Shown in pieces: positions 58,305-64,000 of a stretch of 64,000 nucleotides of DNA. Numbering within the stretch: the first letter of the stretch is position 1; each line of letters starts with the position of its first letter. The DNA is from Pseudomonadota bacterium (GTDB lineage Bacteria > Myxococcota_A > UBA796 > CAJQPC01), in contig JAAESX010000034.1 of NCBI GenBank assembly GCA_024228935.1, positions 1 to 64,000 on the forward strand. Reading direction: 5' to 3'. Both the position numbers and the translations under genes were made by a program. Below the pieces are notes generated by a model. It was not told the origin of the DNA. It ran no database searches and worked only from the letters and a program-made list of their open reading frames with translations.

Positions 58305-58898
58305 CTACAGGAGGTGCCCTGACTTCGTCTTCTTGGTCGTCAGATAGAAGGCGTTGTGGGGGTTCGGCTCCATCCGAAGAGGCAGCCGTCCGACCACGCG
58401 GACACCGTTGTCATCGAGTCCTTCGACCTTCCGCGGGTTGTTCGTCAGGAGGACGACCGAGCGAACGCCGAGCGCCTGCAGCATCGCCGCAGCGACGTCG
58501 TATTTCCGCAGATCATCGTCGAATCCGAGCGCCTCGTTGGCCTCGACGGTGTCCAAGCCCTGATCCTGGAGTGCGTATGCGCGGATCTTGTTGACCAGCC
58601 CGATGCCTCGTCCCTCCTGTGGGAGGTAGAGCACCGCGCCACGACGCGCGCGCCCGACGAACTGCAGTCCAGCCTCGAGCTGGTCGCGGCAGTCACACTT
58701 GAGGCTGCCCATCACGTCGCCGGTGAAGCACTCGGAGTGCAGCCGCACGGGCACGCCCTCCTGCCCCTCGATGTCGCCGCGGACCACCGCCGCCAGGTCC
58801 TGACCAGACGAGGTCCGGAACCCGACGACCCGGAACTCGCCGAAGCGGGTGGGGAGCCGGGCCTCGGCGACCTTCTCGACGGGGTGCTGGGGTGACAT
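58305..58898 (-). CDS. ribA: GTP cyclohydrolase II
   Basis: A 197-residue enzyme for the first step of riboflavin synthesis. The ATG follows AGGAGG at 4 nt. Zinc ligands are in HSECFTGDVMGSLKCDCRDQ, the GTP and catalytic region in YLPQEGRGIGLVNKIRAY, and the C-terminal VRVVGRLPLRMEPN. It is a stand-alone RibA, not fused to a RibB domain. The 190-nt leader is rich in hairpins, the last of which can sequester the ribosome site. Confidence 0.95.
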   Translation of the reverse strand: MSPQHPVEKVAEARLPTRFGEFRVVGFRTSSGQDLAAVVRGDIEGQEGVPVRLHSECFTGDVMGSLKCDCRDQLEAGLQFVGRARRGAVLYLPQEGRGIGLVNKIRAYALQDQGLDTVEANEALGFDDDLRKYDVAAAMLQALGVRSVVLLTNNPRKVEGLDDNGVRVVGRLPLRMEPNPHNAFYLTTKKTKSGHLL

Positions 58899-59087
58899 CA
58901 GTCCTCCTGAGCGACTGCCAGGAGGCAGTCGCGTGGGCAATCGCCCTTCACGGCCTGGAGCCGTCGGCCACGCGCTGTGCCTTGGAAACCACATAGGGCC
59001 CGAGCAGCCAGAAGCTGCGCGGACCCCATGGTCATGCTCGCTCGAAGGCGAGCCGTCAAGCGGGACCTGCTGTCCCGCCCGCTGGTC
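58899..59087 (-). ncRNA. Structured leader upstream of ribA
   Basis: Read on the minus strand, this 189-nt spacer contains successive hairpins: GCGGGAC/GTCCCGC, GCTCGC/GCGAGC, GCAGC/GCTGC, GGGC-GATT-GCCC and GCGACTGCC-TCCT-GGCAGTCGC (58911-58932). The apex of the last contains CCTCCT, complementary to the ribA AGGAGG at 58903-58908. It does not show the conserved FMN-riboswitch segments. It may be a leader with translational control or a small RNA; this is an inference from sequence. Confidence 0.4.
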
Positions 59088-59363
59088 TCACTCGTTCAGC
59101 GCGCTCTTGAGACGCTTGCCCGCTCGGAACACCGGAATGCGACGAGGAGGGACCTGAATGACCTCGCCATTCTTGGGGTTGTGGCCCCGGAACGGCTTGC
59201 GGCTCGAGACGGAGAACGTCCCGAAGTCCGAGATGGTGACCTTCTCGCCGCTCGTGAGGGCCTGCTGGATCGCATCCGTGAGGATGTTGATGTAGCTCGC
59301 AGCCCGCACCTTGGGGATGTTCGCGCGCTCGGCGAGGGTTTCAGTGAGGTCAGCCTTGTTCAT
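59088..59363 (-). CDS. HU/IHF-family DNA-binding protein
   Basis: A 91-residue nucleoid protein starting MNKADLTETLAERANI, with GGAGAAAAG before the ATG. GEKVTISDFGTFSVSSRKPFRGHNPKNGE is the HU signature, and VFRAGKRLKSALN is the C-terminal helix. It bends DNA as a dimer. Sequence alone does not separate HU from IHF-like members. Confidence 0.95.
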   Translation of the reverse strand: MNKADLTETLAERANIPKVRAASYINILTDAIQQALTSGEKVTISDFGTFSVSSRKPFRGHNPKNGEVIQVPPRRIPVFRAGKRLKSALNE

Positions 59364-59551
59364 CTTTTCTCCAAAAAGCCTGAAACGTGAAAATTGTCTA
59401 AGCGGCCGTGTCTCAGCTTGATTGAGCAAGCCCGCTCAGGACGACCCCTACGGACATCGTCTAAACGCCTTCTACCTCAAGAATTTGAAGATTGCACCGC
59501 GGGCGCAGGATTTTCTTGGCCAAGCCCGCGAAGCCGCCTGGAAGGCCAGAT

Positions 59552-59577
59552 TTTGCACTATCCCTCAATAGTGCAAA
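59552..59577. repeat. Perfect 10-bp inverted repeat after the lipid kinase gene
   Basis: TTTGCACTAT and ATAGTGCAAA are separated by 6 nt, starting 3 bp after the kinase stop. There is no T run, so it is either a weak terminator or an operator-like site in the spacer upstream of the HU-type gene. Confidence 0.75.
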
Positions 59578-59579
59578 TT

Positions 59580-60647
59580 CTACCTGCCCGGCCGCCAGGC
59601 CTCGCGCTCGTCGCGAAGCAAAGGCGATCGGAGCCAACCACCACGGACCTGGAGCGTCCGCTCGAGGTTCGCGAAGCGCGCCGTGAGCATGCCGGGCTGC
59701 TCGCCATCCACGTCCAACAACACCGGGGTGCCGTCGAGCGAGCGCGCCTCGAGTTCGGACGCGTAGACACGGACCGAGCCGGGGACCTTGTAGATGCTCC
59801 CGTCGTAGAGACGCCACGAGCTCGCCACGTTCCGCGCGCGGCCCTTCGTGGGAACGAGCGTCAGGTCGAAGAGGCCGTCGTGCATCGAGCCGCCCTTCCC
59901 AACGTTCATGCCACCACCGCAGTAGTGACCGTTGGCGACGAAGGCAGACAGCAGGTTGCCTTCCCACCGGCCCGGTCCGGCCACACCCTTCCAGGTGACA
60001 GCAACGCGCGGGGGCTCGAACTCTAGAAGAGAGCCGAGCGTGGCCTGGAGGAACGTCACCCGGCCGCCGTACTTCTTGGTCGCCTTGTTCGAGCGGGCCA
60101 CGACGTCGCCGTTGGTTCCAAAGCCGGCGACGTTGATGAAGATCCGTTCGCCGTCCTGCCCGTCGGTCCCGACGTAGGAGACATGCCCGACGTCCGTGGG
60201 GAGCGTCATTCCGGTCGACGCGACCCAGAGCGCGTCCTGGAGCGTCCCCGGCGACCGGACCGACTTCTGCAGGTCGCTGCCCGTCCCCCAGGGAATCACC
60301 GTGAAGATGGAGGACCGACGCCGCGGGGTCTTGCCGTCGTAGAAGCCGTTCACGACCTCGTTGCAGGTGCCGTCCCCGCCGACCGCCGCGACGATGTCCG
60401 CCCCTTCGGCGAGAGCCTGGGCGGCGAGCTCGGTCGCGTGGCCAGGCCCCTCGGTGAGCCGCACGTCACTGGCGGCGAACGCCCGGTCGACTGCGCGGCG
60501 AAGCTCCTCCACCCGCTGCCCGGCCAGGCCGGCCGCAGCACGCGGGTTGAGCACGCACACGATGGACTCGTTCTCGTTGCGCGCCGCCGCATCCTGACGG
60601 AAGTCGTGCGCGGACGGCAGCTTGTTGCGCCAGGACCAGTTCGCCAT
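59580..60647 (-). CDS. Diacylglycerol kinase-family lipid kinase
   Basis: A 355-residue protein starting MANWSWRNKL. CVLNPRAAAGLAG (nucleotide region), VAAVGGDGTCNEVVNGF (catalytic GGDGT) and IPWGTGSDLQ are the three DAGK-catalytic landmarks, followed by the beta-sandwich domain with FVANGHYCGGGMNVG. It phosphorylates a lipid such as diacylglycerol or a sphingoid base, feeding phospholipid recycling. It is flanked by single genes with spacers of about 215-245 bp. Confidence 0.92.
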   Translation of the reverse strand: MANWSWRNKLPSAHDFRQDAAARNENESIVCVLNPRAAAGLAGQRVEELRRAVDRAFAASDVRLTEGPGHATELAAQALAEGADIVAAVGGDGTCNEVVNGFYDGKTPRRRSSIFTVIPWGTGSDLQKSVRSPGTLQDALWVASTGMTLPTDVGHVSYVGTDGQDGERIFINVAGFGTNGDVVARSNKATKKYGGRVTFLQATLGSLLEFEPPRVAVTWKGVAGPGRWEGNLLSAFVANGHYCGGGMNVGKGGSMHDGLFDLTLVPTKGRARNVASSWRLYDGSIYKVPGSVRVYASELEARSLDGTPVLLDVDGEQPGMLTARFANLERTLQVRGGWLRSPLLRDEREAWRPGR

Positions 60648-60677
60648 CCGGGCCTTTAAGGTCCCCAGAGAAGGAAC

Positions 60678-60696
60678 GCCCGGCCTGAGGCCGGGC
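60678..60696. terminator. Strong GC hairpin between hydrolase and lipid kinase genes
   Basis: GCCCGGCC-TGA-GGCCGGGC is a perfect 8-bp stem in the 245-bp spacer. On the minus strand it is followed by GTTCCTTCTC, only weakly T-rich. It probably ends the hydrolase transcript or shields the kinase mRNA 5' end. Confidence 0.5.
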
Positions 60697-60892
60697 ATTC
60701 GAGTTGCGGTGAGGTCTGGGGGTTGGCACGCCCGCCGAACCGTCGAAAGCGTCTTTTCTCCACCCTGGACACCAGCAATCCGCATGCCACGGGCCGATTC
60801 CGGCGCCAACACCCTGAAATTCCGAGGGCGCCTCCGGCATCTTGCAGCGGCTGCGCAGGTCTGGGCGGAAAACCGCGACATCCATGTCGTGG

Positions 60893-61654
60893 TCAGCCGT
60901 CCAGCAGGCCCTGGAGTCGATCCGCGAGCTCCCACGGACGCTCTTCCGGGAAGAGATGCCGCCCGCCAGGCACGATGGACAAGCGCTCCCGAGGCACGAC
61001 GCGTAGTGCCTCCGACACCGGGTAGAGCGGGTCGTGATCGCCCCAGATACCCGAGATATCGGGAGATTCCGGCGCGGCCACGGCACCACTTCCAGCGACA
61101 TCGCAGATCCACTCTGCCGCGGCCCGACGGGCTGTCGACGACGACGTCATCGGGCGGGAGAGCGCGACAACGATGTCACGGTCCATCGCATAGGGGTTCG
61201 CGACGAGCCTGCGGAGGCCAGCCGAGCTCGCCAACCACCGGTCGAGGAGCGACCGACGAAGCACCAGGCGCTCGAGCAGGCTGGGTCCGAGCCGTCCAAG
61301 CGTCGCCGTGACGGTGTCGATCCGCTCGGTCGGCCCATTGAGGATCACCAAGGAGAGTCCCCGAAGCCGGAGCGCGACCGGCACCGCCGTCCCGTGCGCG
61401 ACGACCGTGGTCGCGCCCGTCTCGGCGGCGACGTGTTGTACGACGGACGCCAGATCGTCCAGCCGGCCGCCCCGACCGGCCAGCAGCAGCTCGAGCGCCA
61501 GGCTCGGAGACCGCAGTCGTTCCTGCACCTTGCGGAAGATCCCGGCGGACGTCGGCGGCCCAGCGATGAACAAGACATCCGCCCGGCCGGGGCTCGCACC
61601 GAACACGGGACAGCCCGCGACGAGGGTCGGTTCGGGCTGGCTTGGCGGCGTCAC
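60893..61654 (-). CDS. Alpha/beta hydrolase-fold protein with altered nucleophile
   Basis: A 253-residue protein with a GTG start. The fold is recognisable: FIAGPPTSAGIFRKV at the oxyanion region, WGDHDPLYPVSEAL carrying the acid, and GGRHLFPEERPWEL the catalytic His. The nucleophile elbow, normally G-x-S-x-G, reads AHGTA (TTVVAHGTAVPVAL), so Ser appears to be replaced by Gly. It may be non-catalytic, or Thr one position later may serve. No neighbours hint at a substrate. Confidence 0.75.
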   Translation of the reverse strand: MTPPSQPEPTLVAGCPVFGASPGRADVLFIAGPPTSAGIFRKVQERLRSPSLALELLLAGRGGRLDDLASVVQHVAAETGATTVVAHGTAVPVALRLRGLSLVILNGPTERIDTVTATLGRLGPSLLERLVLRRSLLDRWLASSAGLRRLVANPYAMDRDIVVALSRPMTSSSTARRAAAEWICDVAGSGAVAAPESPDISGIWGDHDPLYPVSEALRVVPRERLSIVPGGRHLFPEERPWELADRLQGLLDG

Positions 61655-61770
61655 GGCATGCCCCTAGCCAGAACCCCGAGCCACGGCCAGCGACCGAGGC
61701 GCGGGAACAGCTTGTGAGCGGCGGCCACCGGTATTAAGGAGGTTTCCTCGCACGGCACAGGGGCTCGGTC

Positions 61771-63087
61771 TTGTACGACCTCGTCATTCAGGACGCGACG
61801 ATCGTCTCCCACACGGGCCGACTGGTCGCCGACATTGCCATCAAGGGCAAAACCATCGCGTACGTGGGTCCCAGGGCCCCCGGTCGCGCTCGCGAGAAGA
61901 TGAGCGCCATCGGGCAGTTCGTGATGCCCGGCATCATCGACTCCAGCGTTCACCTCCGCGTCCCCGGCAACGAGGGGTACGAGAGCTGGGAGACGGCCAG
62001 TCGCGCGGCGATCAGCGCGGGTGTGACCACCATGCTCGACCGCCCCACAGGGGATCGACCGACGGTGGATCTGGCCTCGCTCAAGGCACGGCGCTCCGCC
62101 GCCAAGGGCTCGAGCCGAGCGAACTTCGGGTTCTGGGCCGCCGCGACCAAGGACAACCTCGACGAGACGCGCCGGATGCTGGACGCGGGCGCGATCGCCT
62201 GCCACGTCGACATGTCGTCGGAAGACGGCCTGCTCGGCATGACGGACGCTGCACTGCAGACGCTCTTCGCCGAGACCCAGGGCGTGATCGGCGCCCAGGC
62301 CGAAGCCGCGAGCGCCATTGCCGCCGGCCGCGCGGCCAACGCGGATGTCGAAGCGCCGGAGCACAACCTCGTGCGCCCGCCTGCCGCAGCCGAGGCCGCT
62401 GTCACGCGCCTCATCGAGCTCGTGCGCGAGACGAACCGCAACGTGCACATCTCGAGCCTGAGCACGGCTCGTGAGCTGACGCTGCTCGACCCGCTGAAGG
62501 GCGACCTGCCCATCACGACCGAGATCTCGCCCCACCACCTGTTCCTGAACGCTGACGCCCAGAAGAAGTTCGGCGCCAAGCTGAAGATCGACCCGCCGCT
62601 GCGGGACGAGCTGGACCGGCGCGCCCTCTGGACGGCCCTCAAGCGCAACCGCGTCGATGCCGTCGGCTCCGGCCATGCCGGGTACCGCAGCAAGCACAAG
62701 AACGTCGGCTACTGGGACGCTCCCTCGGGAATCCCCGGCCTCGACACGATGTTCCCGCTCTTGATGTCCGCCGTCCATCACGGTCGCCTCGGGCTCGAGC
62801 GGATGGTCGCGATCCTCAGCGAGAACCCCGCCCGCATCTTCGGCCTGAAGAAGAAGGGCGTCATCGCGCAGGGGTACGACGCCGACCTGGTGCTCTTCAC
62901 CGAGGGCACGCTGGCTCGCTTCGAGAAGGCCGACGTCGTCACGAAGGCACGCTGGTCGCCGTACGTCGGCCGGGAGCTCGCGCCGAAGCCCGATCTGGTC
63001 GTGGTGAACGGACGCATCGTCGCCCGGGCCGGAGAGCTCGTCGACGACGAGGTTCGCGGCACCGAGGTCAAGACGAAGCGCGGCTGA
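61771..63087 (+). CDS. Dihydroorotase homologue lacking metal ligands
   Basis: A 438-residue amidohydrolase-fold protein; the TTG start has no close ribosome site (an AGGAGG lies about 30 nt upstream). Family landmarks remain: MPGIIDSSVHLRVPG, TTEISPHHLFLN and KIDPPLRDELDRRALW. However, HxH reads SVH (first His lost), the aHaE motif reads GAQAE, the HxxHxST segment reads HISSLST, and the final DHAP reads GHAGY. At least three zinc ligands are therefore missing. It resembles inactive PyrC-like proteins that act as partners of aspartate transcarbamoylase, but pyrB is not nearby. Confidence 0.88.
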   Translation: MYDLVIQDATIVSHTGRLVADIAIKGKTIAYVGPRAPGRAREKMSAIGQFVMPGIIDSSVHLRVPGNEGYESWETASRAAISAGVTTMLDRPTGDRPTVDLASLKARRSAAKGSSRANFGFWAAATKDNLDETRRMLDAGAIACHVDMSSEDGLLGMTDAALQTLFAETQGVIGAQAEAASAIAAGRAANADVEAPEHNLVRPPAAAEAAVTRLIELVRETNRNVHISSLSTARELTLLDPLKGDLPITTEISPHHLFLNADAQKKFGAKLKIDPPLRDELDRRALWTALKRNRVDAVGSGHAGYRSKHKNVGYWDAPSGIPGLDTMFPLLMSAVHHGRLGLERMVAILSENPARIFGLKKKGVIAQGYDADLVLFTEGTLARFEKADVVTKARWSPYVGRELAPKPDLVVVNGRIVARAGELVDDEVRGTEVKTKRG

Positions 63088-63161
63088 GGGGGTCCCCACC
63101 CCAGGCGGACAGGTTCCGGCCGCCACCCTCCCCCGAGTGAGCCCGAGGTGGAGACCCGTTC

Positions 63162-64000
63162 TCATGCCTCCGCGGGCGGCGGCGTGAGGTGACTGCCGCC
63201 GAGGACGATGTCCTCGAGCCGCTTCATCAGATCGGGCTCGGACTCGAGCCGTTCACGGACCTTCTCGCGGCCCTGGCCCAGGCGCTCGTCCCCGAGCGAA
63301 AACCAGCTGCCGCTCTTCGTGAGCAGCCCCAGCTCAAGCCCCATGTCGATGAGCTCGCCGGTGCGGCAGACTCCCTTCCCGAACAGGATCTCGAACTCGG
63401 CCTTCCGGAACGGCGCCGCCATCTTGTTCTTCACGACCTTGGCCCGGGTCCGATTCCCGACCGCGTTGCCCTCACGGTCCTTGAGCTGGCCGATGCGCCG
63501 GATGTCGATTCGGACCGACGTGTAGTACTTGAGCGCGTTCCCACCCGTCGTGACTTCCTTCGGTCCGAAACCCATCCCGCCGATCTTGGCGCGGAGCTGG
63601 TTGATGAAGATGGCGCAGCATCGCGTCCGAGCGACGACGCTCGTGAGCTTGCGCATCGCCTTCGACATCATCCGGGCCTGGAGTCCCACCTGGAGGTCGC
63701 CCATGTCGCCACTGATCTCCGCCTCGGGAACGAGCGCGGCGACCGAGTCGACGACCAACAGGTCGACCGCACCGGACCGGATGAGCTGTTCGGTGATCTC
63801 GAGCGCCTGCTCGCCAGAGTCTGGCTGGGCGATCAAGAGCTTCGGCAGGTCCACGCCGAGAGCGGCCGCGTAGGTCGGATCGAGCGCGTGCTCAGCATCC
63901 ACGATCGCCGCGATGCCTCCGTCGCGCTGGACCGACGCGATGGCCTGCAGCGCCAGCGTCGTCTTGCCCGACGCCTCGGGCCCGTAGATCTCGACCATCC
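63162..64000 (-). CDS. recA: RecA recombinase, N-terminus beyond the window
   Basis: The last 280 or so residues of RecA. Walker [10 protein letters not shown], Walker [11 protein letters not shown], loop L1 [21 protein letters not shown], loop L2 [29 protein letters not shown] and the acidic short C-terminus are present. The first codons lie right of 64000. It catalyses strand exchange and SOS induction. It converges on the dihydroorotase homologue with a 74-bp gap. Confidence 0.98.
   Translation of the reverse strand, partial: MVEIYGPEASGKTTLALQAIASVQRDGGIAAIVDAEHALDPTYAAALGVDLPKLLIAQPDSGEQALEITEQLIRSGAVDLLVVDSVAALVPEAEISGDMGDLQVGLQARMMSKAMRKLTSVVARTRCCAIFINQLRAKIGGMGFGPKEVTTGGNALKYYTSVRIDIRRIGQLKDREGNAVGNRTRAKVVKNKMAAPFRKAEFEILFGKGVCRTGELIDMGLELGLLTKSGSWFSLGDERLGQGREKVRERLESEPDLMKRLEDIVLGGSHLTPPPAEA

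Noticed and set aside
58899..59087. FMN (RFN) riboswitch before ribA
   Set aside because: The conserved RFN segments are not visible on the minus strand; only generic hairpins are seen.

Overview
This 64-kb window is a GC-rich bacterial chromosome segment, probably from Myxococcota or a related former deltaproteobacterial lineage. The evidence is two proteins ending in a MYXO-CTERM-like signal (Gly-Cys, membrane span, Arg cluster), many secreted lipoproteins with Asp/Thr/Gly-rich linkers, MopE-type and FG-GAP calcium-binding repeats, a Tat-exported DUF1501 protein, and MurE with the DNPR motif of meso-diaminopimelate peptidoglycan. Codon use is uniform, and I see no phage, insertion sequence or CRISPR array. 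Genes are tightly packed and commonly joined by 1-4 bp GTGA, ATGA or TGATG overlaps.

Layout. 1-1.7 kb: a tRNA cut by the window edge, then a poorly coding stretch with two small Cys-containing proteins, one carrying a G16 tract. 1.7-9 kb: xerC, a DnaJ-TPR gene and purA, divergent from topA, then dprA and a Smg-like gene. 9-17 kb: a LysM protein, a cupin and a SPOR protein behind the rimP-nusA-ylxRQ-infB-ylxP translation operon. 17-18.6 kb: a pal-ybgF pair whose promoter shares a 14-bp palindrome with the SPOR gene. 18.6-24.6 kb: a GT87-like transferase, a LarA-type protein, a processive GT2 glycosyltransferase, an orphan lipoprotein and a frameshifted TPR lipoprotein. 24.6-32.8 kb: a large FG-GAP lipoprotein divergent from a four-gene operon (propeller-cytochrome lipoprotein, DUF1549/DUF1588-like haem protein, small lipoprotein, DUF1501), closed by an octamer repeat array. 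33-50.3 kb: a MYXO-CTERM protein and the whole dcw division/peptidoglycan cluster from mraZ to ftsZ, without murG or ftsA and with a divergent murB. 50.3-53.7 kb: smpB, a VKOR-DsbA fusion, prmA, rsmE. 53.7-58.2 kb: a TadE/TadG/TadE trio and a choice-of-anchor/MopE surface protein. 58.3-64 kb: ribA behind a structured leader, an HU-type gene, a lipid kinase, a degenerate alpha/beta hydrolase, a dihydroorotase homologue lacking metal ligands, and the start-truncated recA.

The most unusual features are: (i) the near-palindrome CTTGMCATGKCAAG upstream of two apparently leaderless envelope genes; (ii) repeated use of extremely short lipoprotein signal peptides (such as MILLLLAC, twice); (iii) the secreted haem/DUF1501 operon, whose first gene overlaps a divergent FG-GAP lipoprotein at the start codons; (iv) three enzyme homologues (MurB, dihydroorotase, alpha/beta hydrolase) that have lost catalytic residues; and (v) hairpins that could control infB and ribA. 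All calls come from reading the sequence alone; no database search was run.
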